A stretch of DNA of 64,000 bases from Helicobacter bilis (GCF_001999985.1 NZ_CP019645.1:1364001-1428000), one strand, 5' to 3'. Shown: positions 19,508-30,019, counted from the stretch's first letter. A program made the numbers and translations. Notes: generated by a model from the sequence alone, not told the origin.

Positions 19508-21304
19508 ATGCAACCACAAATTGATGGCATTGAGATTCTCACTCAAATATGCGAAACAAAAAAGAGAAAAATGCAAGAAAAGGGCATATCGCTTGGATAT
19601 GATTTACCGCAAAAAAGGGAGTTTCCACTGATTTGCCCTACTTTGCTTAATGATAGAACTGCTCCATTTGTCATTGCTGAAGTGAAGCGAAAAAGCCCTA
19701 CAAAAGGACATATCAGCACCATCACAGAGCCAACAAAACTTGCACAGATATATATAAATCAAGGGGCAAATGCAATTTCTGTGCTTTGTGAGGAAGACTA
19801 TTTTCAAGGAAGTTTGCAGGATTTATATGCGATTAAAAGGGCATTTCCACAGGCTTGTATCTTGCGTAAAGATTTCATTTTACATAAAGATGAAGCAAGA
19901 GTTAGCTATCTCTTTGGGGCGGATATGGTGCTGCTTATAGTGGCACTTTTTGTTGATGATATGGAATCTTTTTGTGCTATATATGATGAACTCTTAGCCT
20001 ATAATCTCACACCATTAATAGAGATTCACACACTTGCTGAATACAATCTGATTAAGGACTTAAATCTTGAAAAAGCTATTGTAGGCATTAATACGCGGAA
20101 TCTCAAAACCTTTCAAATCAATAAAATGGAGGCGATGAAATTACGCGCACAGATTCCAAAGCATATACCTGTTATCTTTGAATCTGGCATACAATCAGAG
20201 TATGATAGCTTTATGGCTGGGAGTGGTGGATTTCAAGGGATTTTATGCGGCAGTTTTTTAGTAGAGCAGCTTGATAAAAAAGAAGCTTTTTTAGAATCTA
20301 GTGGGGATTTAGTTTTGTCTTATGTAGAATCTAAAAAATCCAAAATGCCCACTGCGGAAGTATTTTTAGACAATTTCAAGGGTTGTGCAGATTCTTGTGC
20401 GAGGAGTTTATTAGACATAAATGACGAAGCACAAGAAGCAAACTCACTTGAAAGTGCTAAAAAGACAACGCAGATTCCAGCATCTAAACATATACCACAC
20501 CACAGCATCATACATGGATTAAAACAAGCACTCAGTATCGGTGCAAATAAGGCTATATTTGCTACTTTACTGCAAAGATTCTATACAAAAAATCACTCAA
20601 TGCAAAAAGAGTGCTATAAACCACTCATTAAAGTATGCGGTATTAATGATTTAGAGTTTTTAAAAGAGAGTGTGAAATACGCTGATATGCTAGGCTTTAT
20701 CCTAACGCCAGAGAGTATGCGTTATGTGGGTAGAAAGTTTCTACAAGAAGCACAAAAAGCGTTTAACACACATAAAGATTCTATGCCTTTAAGGGTCGGT
20801 GTAGTTACGCATGAGTGCGTTGAGGTCGGTGTAAAATATTTAGAAGAAGGACTTATTGACTGCTTGCAACTGCATGATATGCCTATATCATTTTGCATTG
20901 AAAGTGAGATTGTAAAAGATATTGAATCTTTTTATGGACCATATCCCCTGCATACACTTTATGCGAGATTAAATGCAGGGCTTTTACCCTTTTATCCATC
21001 CATCAACTATAAGGAACTATTGCATGTAGAAAAAGGATTGCAAACACATTTTGCCTTATGGGATAGTAGTGCGGGTAGTGGGTGTGATATAGATATTGTG
21101 GCTATGCAAGATTTTCTAGCAAAACACAAAACTTTGCAGGGGAACTTATGGTTAGCAGGTGGAATCTCTGCTAAAAATTTACAGACTATACTCACACTCA
21201 AACCCATGTTGCTTGATATATGTTCTGGTTTTGAAAGCCAAAAAGGCAAAAAAAGTATTCCATCTTTAAAAGAATTTTTTGATCTGTTAGATAGTCTATT
21301 TTAA
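19508..21304 (+). CDS. trpCF: Bifunctional indole-3-glycerol-phosphate synthase / phosphoribosylanthranilate isomerase
   Basis: A 598-residue fusion that carries out two consecutive steps of tryptophan synthesis. TrpC occupies about residues 1-265: FVIAEVKRKSPTKG, ISVLCEEDYFQGS, CILRKDFI, VGINTRNLKTF and VIFESGIQ. TrpF follows from about residue 375: PLIKVCGINDLEF, GFILTPES, CLQLHD and NLWLAGGISAKNL. Between them are about 100 extra residues holding an in-frame repeat element (20340-20480). The ATG at 19508 has AAAGGATTAC before it; an upstream in-frame ATG at 19433 lacks a ribosome site. It is separate from any trp operon in the window. Confidence 0.92.
   Translation: MQPQIDGIEILTQICETKKRKMQEKGISLGYDLPQKREFPLICPTLLNDRTAPFVIAEVKRKSPTKGHISTITEPTKLAQIYINQGANAISVLCEEDYFQGSLQDLYAIKRAFPQACILRKDFILHKDEARVSYLFGADMVLLIVALFVDDMESFCAIYDELLAYNLTPLIEIHTLAEYNLIKDLNLEKAIVGINTRNLKTFQINKMEAMKLRAQIPKHIPVIFESGIQSEYDSFMAGSGGFQGILCGSFLVEQLDKKEAFLESSGDLVLSYVESKKSKMPTAEVFLDNFKGCADSCARSLLDINDEAQEANSLESAKKTTQIPASKHIPHHSIIHGLKQALSIGANKAIFATLLQRFYTKNHSMQKECYKPLIKVCGINDLEFLKESVKYADMLGFILTPESMRYVGRKFLQEAQKAFNTHKDSMPLRVGVVTHECVEVGVKYLEEGLIDCLQLHDMPISFCIESEIVKDIESFYGPYPLHTLYARLNAGLLPFYPSINYKELLHVEKGLQTHFALWDSSAGSGCDIDIVAMQDFLAKHKTLQGNLWLAGGISAKNLQTILTLKPMLLDICSGFESQKGKKSIPSLKEFFDLLDSLF
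20340..20480 (+). repeat. In-frame repeat element in the TrpC-TrpF linker
   Basis: The segment starts with CCAAAATGCCCACTGCGGAA, continues with a TTTAGACAATTT block and GGAGTTTATTAGACATAAA, and ends near AAAAAGACAACGCA. The same blocks in the same order and same reading frame occur at 57664-57802, and the second half again at 48858-48933. Here it encodes SKMPTAEVFLDNF, RSLLDINDEA and KKTTQ. It lies between two enzyme domains and keeps the frame open. Confidence 0.65.
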
Positions 21305-21488
21305 GTTTTACAAAAAGTAAAGTTGTGTTATTGTCTTTAAGAATCTATAACTAGATAATGTTTCCATAAAAAGAAGTGTCTATCATCGGCATATCTTGAT
21401 TTTTAACATTTTTTAGGGTAGAATACATACTTTTAATTTTTATCAGTCTAGTGATGACTGATGAATATTTGTGAATTAAAGGGAAGTT

Positions 21489-21902
21489 ATGGAACAAACA
21501 CTATCTATTATTAAACCAGATGCGGTGAAAAAGAATGTTATCGGTAAGATTATCACAAGATTTGAAGACAATGGTTTGCGTATCGCGGCAGCAAAAAAAG
21601 TGCAGTTAAGCAAATGCGAAGCAAAAGAGTTTTATGCAGTGCATAAAGACCGCCCTTTTTATAATGATCTTGTGGAGTTTATGATAAGTGGTCCTGTGGT
21701 TGTTATGGTGTTAGAGGGAGATAATGCGATTGCGAAAAATAGGGAGCTGATGGGTGCTACAAATCCTAAAGAAGCAGCACCCGGGACTATACGTGCTGAT
21801 TTTGCAGATAGCATTGATGCAAATGCAGTGCATGGGAGCGATTCTAAAGAAAATGCGGCTATTGAGATAGCCTTTTTCTTCGCAAAAAGTAAGATACTAT
21901 AA
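21489..21902 (+). CDS. ndk: Nucleoside diphosphate kinase
   Basis: A 137-residue enzyme that moves the gamma phosphate between nucleoside triphosphates and diphosphates. It begins [20 protein letters not shown], the NDK opening with the KPD motif, and has the phospho-accepting His115 in NAVHGSDS and the APGTIRADF loop. Length and sequence are standard. It is first of a run of genes in the order ndk-yceD-rpmF-plsX-fabH that is conserved in Helicobacter and Campylobacter; yceD starts 35 bases after its stop. AAAGGGAAGTT precedes the ATG. Confidence 0.97.
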   Translation: MEQTLSIIKPDAVKKNVIGKIITRFEDNGLRIAAAKKVQLSKCEAKEFYAVHKDRPFYNDLVEFMISGPVVVMVLEGDNAIAKNRELMGATNPKEAAPGTIRADFADSIDANAVHGSDSKENAAIEIAFFFAKSKIL

Positions 21903-21936
21903 GGTATTGTAGCATATTGGCAAATAGGCGGTTTTT

Positions 21937-22323
21937 GTGCGGATTGAGTTTAGAAAAATCACAGAAAAGCCAAAGCAAATCCATTTAATACTTGATAAAA
22001 AGCAAAGTGAAGTTATATTTGAAAACGAACATATAGAATTGCAAGGCGAGATTATGCGGCAAGATTCTAAACTTGCGGTATTTCGTGGTAATATTAAGGG
22101 GAATTTGCAGCTTATTTGCTCTTTGAGTGGAAATGAGTTTAGTGCTGAAATTGATGAATCGTTGGTTTTGTATTTTTCAGATGGAATCTGGGAGGCACAA
22201 AGCCAATCAAAAGTCATCAATTCACTTGATGTGATTGAGTTTTTTGATGGTTTCATAGATTTTGATTTTGTTTTAGCGAGCGAGATAGAATCTATACGAT
22301 TAGATTATAATATTGAGGAGTAA
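21937..22323 (+). CDS. yceD: YceD/DUF177 family protein
   Basis: A 128-residue protein with the position and pattern of the DUF177 (YceD) family, which lies just upstream of rpmF in most bacteria and is linked to 23S rRNA processing or folding. Visible features are the GEIMRQDSKLAVFRGNIKG strand region, LICSLSGNEF (the CxxCxxxF-type motif reduced to a single Cys here) and the acidic C-terminus. The start codon is GTG with AGGCGG upstream. Only three bases separate it from rpmF. Sequence similarity is weak, so assignment leans on gene order. Confidence 0.75.
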   Translation: MRIEFRKITEKPKQIHLILDKKQSEVIFENEHIELQGEIMRQDSKLAVFRGNIKGNLQLICSLSGNEFSAEIDESLVLYFSDGIWEAQSQSKVINSLDVIEFFDGFIDFDFVLASEIESIRLDYNIEE

Positions 22324-22326
22324 GTC

Positions 22327-22476
22327 ATGGCTGTTCCTAAGCGAAGAGTGAGTAAAACTAGAGCGGCAAAGAGAAGAACGCACTACAAAGTAAGACTAGC
22401 AACACCGGTAAAAGATAAAGATGGTAGCTGGAAACTACCGCACCATATTAATAAATTTACACAATCTTATAGTTAG
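22327..22476 (+). CDS. rpmF: 50S ribosomal protein L32
   Basis: A 49-residue basic protein: [20 protein letters not shown] opens it, matching L32 from many bacteria, and it ends [10 protein letters not shown]. The family's zinc-binding cysteines are absent, as in the Cys-minus form of L32. It sits between yceD and plsX, its near-universal neighbours, with three and six bases of spacing, so the genes are surely cotranscribed. Confidence 0.95.
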   Translation: MAVPKRRVSKTRAAKRRTHYKVRLATPVKDKDGSWKLPHHINKFTQSYS

Positions 22477-22482
22477 GGCATT

Positions 22483-23487
22483 ATGTTACAGATTGCATTA
22501 GATGCAATGGGTGCTGACAATGGCGTTGAGCCTGTCGTGTGTGGTTTGTTGCAAGCATTGCAAAATAGAAATTTTAAGGCATATTTAGTAGGCGATACTG
22601 CGTTGCTAAAAACTTCTTTAGATTCTAAGAATCTCTCAAGTGATATATTGCAACGCATTGAGTTATTGCATACTGATGACTATGTGCGTATGGAAGAGAA
22701 AGCAAGCGATGCGAACAAACGCACAACCACTTCTATATATCATGCCATTGGGCTTGTAAAGAATGATGAAGCAGTCGCATGTGTCAGCGCAGGACATAGT
22801 GGTGCTACAATGAGTTTAGCCACCTTGCAAATTGGGCGGATAAAGGGCGTTTCTCGTCCCGCTATATGCACTTGTATGCCAACGATAGAGAATCGATGCA
22901 GCATTATACTTGATGCAGGTGCAAATACAGATTGTAAGCCTGAATATCTTGTCGATTTTGCATTAATGGGTTTTCATTACGCAAAACATGTTTTGCACTA
23001 TGAAACACCTAGCGTTGGACTCTTATCAAATGGCGAGGAAGATTCTAAAGGCAATGAACTCACAAAGCAAACCTTTCAATTATTGAGAGAATATAACTTT
23101 TTCAAAGGCAATGTTGAAGGATCAGACATATTCAATGGCTCTGTTGATGTTATCGTGTGTGATGGCTTTATGGGGAATCTTGTGCTAAAAGCAAGTGAGG
23201 GTGTCGCAAGCTCTATTAGCACGATATTAAAGGCTGAGATTAAAAAGTCTTTTATGAGTTCTTTAGGCTATCTTTTTGCAAAGTCAGCATTCAAAGCGTT
23301 GAAAACAAAGATTGATTATGCAGAATATGGCGGTGCTCCCCTGCTTGGCATTAAAAAGCCTGTAATTATTAGTCATGGCAAGAGTAATGCTAGGGCTATG
23401 GAATGTGCAATTTATCAGGCTATTGAAGCGTGTGATTCAAAAATATGTGATAAAATTGCAGAAGCGTTTCAGTCTATGCAACGATAA
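22483..23487 (+). CDS. plsX: Phosphate acyltransferase PlsX
   Basis: A 334-residue enzyme that makes acyl-phosphate from acyl-ACP, the acyl donor for PlsY in phospholipid synthesis. Markers are the start [68 protein letters not shown] and [18 protein letters not shown]. It is peripheral to the inner membrane in other bacteria. It is coupled to rpmF (six bases) and followed by fabH, with a TATAAT-like element in the 103-base gap between them that may drive fabH separately. Confidence 0.97.
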   Translation: MLQIALDAMGADNGVEPVVCGLLQALQNRNFKAYLVGDTALLKTSLDSKNLSSDILQRIELLHTDDYVRMEEKASDANKRTTTSIYHAIGLVKNDEAVACVSAGHSGATMSLATLQIGRIKGVSRPAICTCMPTIENRCSIILDAGANTDCKPEYLVDFALMGFHYAKHVLHYETPSVGLLSNGEEDSKGNELTKQTFQLLREYNFFKGNVEGSDIFNGSVDVIVCDGFMGNLVLKASEGVASSISTILKAEIKKSFMSSLGYLFAKSAFKALKTKIDYAEYGGAPLLGIKKPVIISHGKSNARAMECAIYQAIEACDSKICDKIAEAFQSMQR

Positions 23488-23590
23488 AAAGTGATAATAT
23501 AATGGCTATTGTTTTAAAGCCCATTGTGTTGTAAGCATTTCATTTTTTGCTTCAATATGTATCGTTACAAGTGTTTTTAAGGAAGAAGAT

Positions 23591-24601
23591 ATGTTCTATG
23601 CCTCTATCAAGTCTATCGCCTCTTATGTCCCTAGCAATTGTGTCCCAAATGATTTTTTTACGCAATTCTTAGATACTAATGATGAGTGGATTACACAACG
23701 CACAGGGATAAAAACACGCTATTTTGCAGATAAAGAACAGATGAGTAGTGATTTAGGTGTGGAAGCCGCTAAGATTGCTATTAAGAGAGCAAATCTTAGT
23801 CTAAAAGATATTGATTTAATCCTTTGTGCGACCATTAATCCAGACTTTTTCGCCATGCCCTCAACCGCTTGTATTATCGCTACAAAGCTTGGCATTGCTG
23901 ATGTCCCTGCATTTGATATAACTGCAGCTTGCACGGGTTTTGTGTATGCCTTATCTGCAGCCAAAGGATATGTAGAAAGCGGAATGTATAAAAATGTCCT
24001 TATAATAGGTGCTGAAAAGACGAGCGCTGTGCTTGATTTTACCGATAGAACAACCTGCGTTTTATTTGGTGATGGGGCTGGGGCTTGTGTCGTTGGGAGA
24101 GGGGATAAAGTCGGCATTAAAGATATTCACATTTCTTCTGATGGGCAGTTTTCACACCTGCTTTGCACTCCAAAAAGATTCAATACTTTCACACAAAACG
24201 AAGCTCTAAGCATGTTTAGCATAGATGAAGAAGAGAGTAAAAATCAAGTCTTAAAAATGAAAGGCAATGAAGTATTTAAGGTAGCAGTAAGGACAATCGC
24301 AAAGGACGCACAAGATATTTTAGCACACAATAATATGAGCGCATTAGACCTAGATTATTTCGTGCCACATCAAGCGAATTTACGCATTATACAATCGGTC
24401 GCAAATACGCTTAACCTCCCTGATGAAAAGATTATCCTAACCGTGCAAAAATATGGCAACACTTCTGCAGCAAGCATTCCTATGGCACTTGATGATGCTT
24501 ATACAAGTGGTAAGTTTAAGCACAGAGATTTATTATTGCTTGATGCCTTTGGCTCTGGTTTCACATGGGGAAGTGCGTTAGTGTATGCTGATTTTGCATA
24601 G
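23591..24601 (+). CDS. fabH: 3-oxoacyl-ACP synthase III
   Basis: A 336-residue condensing enzyme that starts fatty-acid chains from acetyl-CoA and malonyl-ACP. The catalytic triad is visible: Cys114 in [17 protein letters not shown], His in [10 protein letters not shown] and Asn in [10 protein letters not shown]. The substrate-binding start [13 protein letters not shown] and the C-terminal [14 protein letters not shown] are also typical. GGAAGAAGAT precedes the ATG. It completes the lipid block with plsX. Confidence 0.97.
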   Translation: MFYASIKSIASYVPSNCVPNDFFTQFLDTNDEWITQRTGIKTRYFADKEQMSSDLGVEAAKIAIKRANLSLKDIDLILCATINPDFFAMPSTACIIATKLGIADVPAFDITAACTGFVYALSAAKGYVESGMYKNVLIIGAEKTSAVLDFTDRTTCVLFGDGAGACVVGRGDKVGIKDIHISSDGQFSHLLCTPKRFNTFTQNEALSMFSIDEEESKNQVLKMKGNEVFKVAVRTIAKDAQDILAHNNMSALDLDYFVPHQANLRIIQSVANTLNLPDEKIILTVQKYGNTSAASIPMALDDAYTSGKFKHRDLLLLDAFGSGFTWGSALVYADFA

Positions 24602-24686
24602 ATTCTTTTGTGAGATTCTGTGCAATAAAGATTCTATGATTGTGTCATTTTTTGTGGTTTTTAAGGTAAAAATTAGAAAATGATAG

Positions 24687-24692
24687 TATAAT
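24687..24692 (+). promoter_or_regulatory. -10 element of the rplU-rpmA operon
   Basis: TATAAT 29 bases upstream of the rplU start, preceded by a T-rich region in the style of Helicobacter sigma-80 promoters, which often lack a clear -35 box. Confidence 0.6.
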
Positions 24693-24721
24693 AGCGGTTT
24701 TACATTTTTTAAAGGATAGCT

Positions 24722-25033
24722 ATGCAAGTTATATTTAAGAACGGAGGCAAGCAATACAAGGCACAAGTGGGAGATATACTTCTGCTTGATAAATTGAGCC
24801 TTGAGCCGAAGTCAAAGCTAGAAATTAGTGAAGTCCTTGCTATCGTAAATGGTGAGGATTTGGTCGTAGGGAATCCATTTATTGCAAATGCAAAAGTGGA
24901 ATTAGAGGTTATTAATGAAGGTAGAGGCAAAAAGGTTATTACCTTTAAGAAAAGAAGGCGTAAAGACAGCAAAACAAAACGAGGTTTTAGACGAGACTTT
25001 ACACGCGTAAAAGTAACAAATATCATTAAGTAA
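24722..25033 (+). CDS. rplU: 50S ribosomal protein L21
   Basis: A 103-residue basic protein starting [20 protein letters not shown], with the [16 protein letters not shown] region and the closing FTRVKVTNI, as in bacterial L21. It binds 23S rRNA. It is followed 10 bases later by rpmA (L27), the pair found together across bacteria. AAAGGATAGCT precedes the start. Confidence 0.97.
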   Translation: MQVIFKNGGKQYKAQVGDILLLDKLSLEPKSKLEISEVLAIVNGEDLVVGNPFIANAKVELEVINEGRGKKVITFKKRRRKDSKTKRGFRRDFTRVKVTNIIK

Positions 25034-25043
25034 GGAATGTTAG

Positions 25044-25304
25044 ATGGCACACAAGAAAGGTCAGGGTAGTACGCAGAATAATAGAGATTCTGCAGGAAGA
25101 AGGTTGGGCGTTAAAAAATTTGGTTCTCAATTTGTAAGAGCAGGGAATATTATCGTGCGACAAAGAGGCACAAAGGTGCATGCAGGAAATAATGTCGGCA
25201 TGGGCAAAGACCATACGCTTTATGCGCTTCTCGATGGTATTGTGAGTTTCCAACAAAAAGATAAATACAGAAAAAAAGTTTCTGTTATCCCCTCTAACAG
25301 CTAA
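25044..25304 (+). CDS. rpmA: 50S ribosomal protein L27
   Basis: An 86-residue protein beginning [20 protein letters not shown] and continuing [20 protein letters not shown], both hallmarks of L27, whose N-terminal tail reaches the peptidyl-transferase centre. No N-terminal cleavage extension of the Firmicutes kind is present. It is the second gene of the rplU operon and is followed by a clear terminator. Confidence 0.97.
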   Translation: MAHKKGQGSTQNNRDSAGRRLGVKKFGSQFVRAGNIIVRQRGTKVHAGNNVGMGKDHTLYALLDGIVSFQQKDKYRKKVSVIPSNS

Positions 25305-25330
25305 TATATAATTAGCTCTTTCAAATCTTT

Positions 25331-25357
25331 GCGACATGTTTTAATGTCGCTCTTTTT
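25331..25357 (+). terminator. Rho-independent terminator of rplU-rpmA
   Basis: A perfect seven-pair stem GCGACAT/ATGTCGC with a six-base loop is followed directly by TCTTTTT, 27 bases after the rpmA stop. Confidence 0.85.
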
Positions 25358-25528
25358 AGACTTTATATTCGTCAGTCTTTTTATTAATAATGAATATTTC
25401 AATATTGTTTGTAATGGCAATAAGATCGTGCTTAGATGTAAAGTATAGTGTATAACAAATTTTATCTTGATTTAATATCATAGAAAATTGTAACAAATAA
25501 ATTTGAAGTCAAAAAAGGGGATAATGAA

Positions 25529-25603
25529 TGGCTCCGGATGCAGGATTCGAACCTGCGACCAAGTGGTTAACAGCCACCTACTCTACCGCTGAGCTAATCC
25601 GGA
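25529..25603 (-). tRNA. tRNA-Asn (GTT)
   Basis: Minus-strand cloverleaf with acceptor TCCGGAT/ATCCGGA, D arm TAGCTCAGCGGTAGAGTA, anticodon GTT in CTGTTAA, T arm AGGTTCGAATCCT and encoded CCA. It is antisense to its neighbours and isolated. Confidence 0.95.
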
Positions 25604-25701
25604 ATGAAGTAAAAATAAAGATATAATTATATAGAAAATTTTATTAATAGTCAAGACTTAATGATAAAATTTTATAGATTCTAGTAATGATAAGGAATTT
25701 T

Positions 25702-26478
25702 ATGCAATATAACAGGAAACTAAAACAATTCCTAGACGCACAATACTCTCTTTTTAACGCACAAATATACCTGCATTCACACCCAGACCCATTGCAAATA
25801 GCCCACAAACATAGAGATTTTATATATTTTGATGAATTGTGCTTGATCTGTGCTTTATATGCCTATGGTAACGCACAAATGATTGTAAAAAATCTCTCTT
25901 ATACGCCCTTTTCTTGCTTGATTGACGCAGATTCTATAAAAGATATGCCACTAGATTTGTTTCCATATTACAGATTCCAAACACGAGAAGATACTAAAAA
26001 TTGTTTTCTCATCATTGCTGATTTTATTAAAAAAGGCGGTATTAAATCGCTATTTTTAGAATCTTATACAAAACATTTTGATATTTTACATGCCATCAAT
26101 CGTATTGAAAAACTAGCAAATGACTATATAAACGCACACAAGATTCAGAGTTATGGATTGCAATTTTTATTTGGTAACCCCTGCAATATGCAATCCACAC
26201 GCAAACGATACAATATGTTTTTACGATGGCTAATCCGCAAGGATAACCTTGACTTTGGGCTATGGCACGAAGTAGATACATCGCATTTGCTTTTACCTCT
26301 TGATACTCATACTTTTAAGATCTCAAAGCAACTTGGACTCTGTAAAACTAAATCTTATAATCTAAAGGCAGTAAAAGAAATCACGCATACACTAAAATCC
26401 TTTGATTCTAAAGACCCAATAAAGTATGACTTTGCTTTGTATCGTATTGGACAATTAGGTTTGGATATTGTGTTTTAA
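25702..26478 (+). CDS. TIGR02757/DUF2400 family protein
   Basis: A 258-residue protein matching the TIGR02757 (DUF2400) family by YFDELCLICALYAYGNAQMI near residue 50, the central NMFLRWLIRKDNLDFGLW and the ending LLLPLDTHTFKISKQLGL...PIKYDFALYRIGQLG. The fold is predicted to be an HhH-type all-helical protein, and the closing region resembles DNA glycosylases, but no activity is established. AAGGA lies six bases before the ATG at 25702, so this start is favoured over the in-frame ATG at 25687. Single gene between tRNA-Asn and prfA. Confidence 0.8.
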   Translation: MQYNRKLKQFLDAQYSLFNAQIYLHSHPDPLQIAHKHRDFIYFDELCLICALYAYGNAQMIVKNLSYTPFSCLIDADSIKDMPLDLFPYYRFQTREDTKNCFLIIADFIKKGGIKSLFLESYTKHFDILHAINRIEKLANDYINAHKIQSYGLQFLFGNPCNMQSTRKRYNMFLRWLIRKDNLDFGLWHEVDTSHLLLPLDTHTFKISKQLGLCKTKSYNLKAVKEITHTLKSFDSKDPIKYDFALYRIGQLGLDIVF

Positions 26479-26869
26479 TCTAATTTATAGTGCATAGAAG
26501 AAACTATAAGACTTATATGTAAGTCACAAGATTTGAATCCATCGTGTTCTCTGATCTTTAAGGGTATTAAAGTCCTACATTTATCTAGATGGCAAGTCTC
26601 AACCCCAATTATCAATCGCTGTGTCAAAAATAAATATGATTCAAGTGTGTTTATCTCAAGCAATATTGCTATTGAAAAAGATAATTCGCTTAATATGACA
26701 ATAATTCTTTTCAATGCTAAAAGCATTTTTTTTGAAAATGTAGTTACCCTTGCAAAATCATATTTAATATCCAGCTTAGGATCTGCAAAATCATTAAAGT
26801 TACGATAATTGTTAGATTTAAGATAGAATCCATCTTTTATAATACAATATTTTACAAGCAAAGGCATTC
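26479..26869. other. Intergenic region before prfA, possible decayed gene
   Basis: There is no convincing gene here. Frames of 130 residues (minus strand, 26475-26867) and 91 residues (plus strand) lie across each other, and neither has a ribosome site or a domain I recognise. The minus frame holds LLALKRIIVILSELSFSIAI, which could be a membrane helix of a decayed protein. A TATAAT at about 26839 probably serves prfA. Confidence 0.4.
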
Positions 26870-27940
26870 ATGTTAGTTGATAGATTAAAACCAATTATTG
26901 AGCGAAATGACGCATTAGCAGCCATGTTAAGCACTGAAGAAGTCATAAATGACATTGCGAAACTCACCGCATTAAGCAAGGAAAAAAGTGAAAGCGATGA
27001 GATAGTCGCGAAGGCAAAAGAGTATCTAAAAGTCCTTGATGACATTACTAGCAACAAGGCGTTATTAGAGGACAAAGAGCTAGGAGAGTTAGCCAAAGAG
27101 GAGCTAAAAGAGCTTGAAATGGCACAAAAAAACCTTGAAGATGAGATTAAGATTCTATTAATCCCAAAAGATCCAAATGATAAAAAGAATATCTATCTTG
27201 AGATTCGGGCTGGGACAGGCGGCGATGAAGCGGGGATTTTTGTGGGCGATTTGTTTAGTGCGTATTGTCGTTACGCAGATTCTAAGCAGTGGAAAGTAGA
27301 GATTATTAGCAGCAGTGAAAATTCAGTCGGCGGCTATAAAGAGATGATTGCCTTAGTGAAAGGTGATGGTGCATACTCAAGGCTAAAATATGAGGGTGGC
27401 ACACATAGGGTGCAGCGCGTCCCAAAGACAGAATCACAAGGCAGAATCCACACTTCCGCAATAACTGTTGCTATCATGCCAGAAGTCGATTCACTAGAGA
27501 TAAATATTAATCCAAATGATTTAAAAATCGATGTATTCCGCAGCGGTGGACATGGCGGACAAAGTGTTAATACAACTGATTCTGCTGTGCGTATCACGCA
27601 TATTCCAACGGGTATCAGTGTGTCTATGCAAGACGAAAAGTCTCAACATAAAAATAAGGATAAAGCCCTAAAGATATTGCAGGCAAGGTTGTATGAAGCC
27701 GAGCTTGAAGCACAAAATGCACAAAATAGAGAATCAAGGAAAAACCAAGTCGGTAGTGGCGATAGAAGTGAGAGAATACGCACCTATAACTATCCACAAA
27801 ACCGCATGAGTGATCATCGCATAAACCTTACATTATATAGCCTTGAAGAGATTATGTTAAGTGGCGATTTAGATAAAGTGATAGACCCACTTATCGCACA
27901 TGCACAAAGCCTTGCTTTATCGAACGCAAATGAAGCGTAG
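26870..27940 (+). CDS. prfA: Peptide chain release factor 1
   Basis: A complete 356-residue class I release factor that ends translation at UAA and UAG. The GGQ motif ([20 protein letters not shown]) sits near residue 230, followed by the conserved [13 protein letters not shown]. The AAGG ribosome site precedes the ATG. The last 417 bases of the gene, from 27524 on, are duplicated in inverted orientation at 36345-36761, and the duplication continues without a break into the TupA-like gene downstream. Because only the shared end is repeated, inversion between the repeats would leave this gene intact. Confidence 0.96.
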   Translation: MLVDRLKPIIERNDALAAMLSTEEVINDIAKLTALSKEKSESDEIVAKAKEYLKVLDDITSNKALLEDKELGELAKEELKELEMAQKNLEDEIKILLIPKDPNDKKNIYLEIRAGTGGDEAGIFVGDLFSAYCRYADSKQWKVEIISSSENSVGGYKEMIALVKGDGAYSRLKYEGGTHRVQRVPKTESQGRIHTSAITVAIMPEVDSLEININPNDLKIDVFRSGGHGGQSVNTTDSAVRITHIPTGISVSMQDEKSQHKNKDKALKILQARLYEAELEAQNAQNRESRKNQVGSGDRSERIRTYNYPQNRMSDHRINLTLYSLEEIMLSGDLDKVIDPLIAHAQSLALSNANEA

Positions 27941-28019
27941 GTGATTTGGCAGCAAACTTGCTTTAGCATAAGAAATGTTGTCTTTAAGCATTAATGCCAT
28001 TGTTTTTTGTAATTTATGC

Positions 28020-28025
28020 TATAAT
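28020..28025 (+). promoter_or_regulatory. -10 element of the second TupA-like gene
   Basis: TATAAT in the same TGCTATAATACCCCACAC context as the other two copies, 47 bases before the start codon and 80 bases after the prfA stop. Confidence 0.6.
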
Positions 28026-28409
28026 ACCCCACACTTCACAAAAAACCACAAATTAACACAAAAGGATACACATGGGATTACGAAAACTTATAAGAAAAAC
28101 TTCTTGGTATAAAAACTATCAAGCAAAGAAAGAATCAAGAATGAGTGATGAAGAATACTTCATATACAGACATAAAAAAATCTTTGGCTATACACCAGAT
28201 TTTAAAAATCCACAAACCTTTAATGAAAAAATCATTCATAGAATCTTATTTGATAGAAATCCAATATATACAGCCCTAGCAGATAAACTCAAAGCTAGAA
28301 TCTATATAGCAACAATATTAAAAGACTTTAATGCTAACAATACACTAGACTCTAACAAAGATGCTAATACTCTAGTTTCTCATACAAATCATATAACTCA
28401 TATAACTAC

Positions 28410-28423
28410 GGGGGGGGGGGGGG
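28410..28423 (+). repeat. Poly-G tract, 14 G
   Basis: Fourteen G in TupA-like copy 2, two more than the in-frame 12 of copy 3. Loss of two, or gain of one, would restore the reading frame. Confidence 0.9.
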
Positions 28424-28612
28424 CAAATATAGCCTAAATCAAAACAACACAGATTTACAAAATAATCCTACTTTAAACACAACAACTTCTATTACCCCAC
28501 AAACACAAAATAAAGAATATTGCAATCCAAATCAAAATAACACAGAATCTAGCAATAAAACTTCACAAGCAACACAACATAAAGAAAATGAAAGTATAAA
28601 TTCTACTTCCAT

Positions 28613-28738
28613 TTGTCATACTGAACCTTTAGGTGAAGTATCTAAAACTTTAGAATCCAAACAAGATTTAAGCAAAGATATTTCGTGCTTACACACTCGC
28701 ACGAGCGAAGCTCTTGCCCACACTTGCAAATATGACAA
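28613..28738 (+). repeat. TTGTCAT...ATGACAA element inside TupA-like copy 2
   Basis: Same 126-base in-frame element as at 6571-6696, carried along in the duplicated block. Confidence 0.5.
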
Positions 28739-30019
28739 GAATCTAGATTCTAAAAATTATACCCTAAACCCCGCAGCCCACCCAAATTCAGCACAGAATC
28801 TAGAACCCACACCAACAGAGCACGCAAACAAAACTACAAATTCTAGCAGTTGTTCTGTGGCTTTGGAGACTTTGGCTGACTTAGGGGGTAGGAGTTATCT
28901 AAGCGATATGACTATCCATCACAATTCAGCCAATCGCCCAAATTGCATAGACAAGGGAGTAAATTTAGAGAATCTAGAACCCACACAAAACACACCACAA
29001 AATCCTATACCTAACCAAGCAACACAGAATCTAAGCTCACTTCTTACTAAAGATTCCTTGCTTTTTAAGCCAATAGACACACTCACACAAGAACTCTTTA
29101 ATACAAACTCTTGCTCCTACTTACCAAAACTCTATGGAATCTATAAAAGTGTTAATGAGATTGATTTCTCTAAACTTCCACAAAGCTTTGTATTAAAGAC
29201 AAATCACGATTGTGGTGGTGTAGTCTTAGTGAAAGATAAAGACACTTTTTTAAAAGATTCTAAAAGCTTTAATGAAGCTATAACTAAACTCACAAATCAT
29301 TTAAACACAAATTTTTACACACTTTATAGAGAATGGCATTATAAAGATATAGAGCCTAGAATCTTTGCGGAGGAGATGTTGCTTGAGACTAACGCAAATG
29401 GGGAAGCTAAAGTGCCAAGTGATTATAAAATCCACTGCTTTGATAAAACACAATGCATACAAGTGGATACTGATAGATTTGTGGAGCATACAAGAAGTAT
29501 TTTTGATGAGAGTTGGAGTGTTATGCCGATGAAATATCTTTATCAGCTTCCAAATATTATTCCAAATAAGCCCGAACACCTTAACATTATGCTTGAGATT
29601 GCCCGTATATTAATAATGTCGCCTTATCTAAGAGTTGATTTATACAATATTCAAGGTAGAATTGTGGTTGGGGAACTTACTTTTACCCCAGAAGGCGGCA
29701 CGGGCAGATTCACACCACAAGAATGGGATAAAAAGTTTGGGGATATGTGGAAACCAAATCCAAATTGGTTTTCAGTGGCCAAGCCCTGAATAATCAGTCA
29801 TCACATCGAAAACAAAAGCTATGCAACTTTGCCAAGATTCATTAGAGAAAAATCTTGAGTTTTTAAACACAAAAGATGCCTGTTAAATTATCACAAGTAA
29901 AAAGTAGATACAACTTGGATGTCAAAACCCCCAATATAAAAGATACAGCATGTTAATATTGCTTGTGTATTGCTTATACAATGAAACATGTTTTTAATAT
30001 AAATCACACCTTATCCAAC

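Larger units (their letters stand above)
27524..29381 (+). repeat. Left arm of the 1.86-kb inverted repeat
   Basis: Bases 27524-29381 recur in reverse complement at 34906-36761. Coordinates of matching bases sum to 64285 before the poly-G tract and 64287 after it, so apart from the two extra G I found no indel. One substitution was noticed (AGA for AAA near 28139). The arm holds the 3' end of prfA, the intergenic gap, the promoter and the first 436 or so codons of the TupA-like gene. Confidence 0.9.
28072..29789 (+). pseudogene. TupA-like ATP-grasp protein, copy 2 (phase OFF, G14)
   Basis: Same constant part as copies 1 and 3: N-terminal TupA segment, Asn/Thr-rich linker and ATP-grasp start LPKLYGIYKSVNEIDFSKLP, up to IFAEEML. 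Its own C-terminus follows (SDYKIHCFDKTQCIQVDTDR, VRVDLYN-like LRVDLYNIQGRIVVGELTF, QEWDKKFGDMWK). This is the most typical ending for the family, in which DYKF, QVDTDRF and GELTF are conserved around the nucleotide and metal site. A run of 14 G (28410-28423) shifts the frame and translation stops at 28437 after GGGGANIA. The span of 1718 bases is two more than a multiple of three, so G12 would give 571 residues. Confidence 0.85.

Noticed and set aside
26475-26867. 130-residue minus-strand gene upstream of prfA
   Set aside because: No ribosome site, no recognised domain, its start overlaps the likely prfA promoter, and an opposite-strand frame of similar quality covers the same bases.
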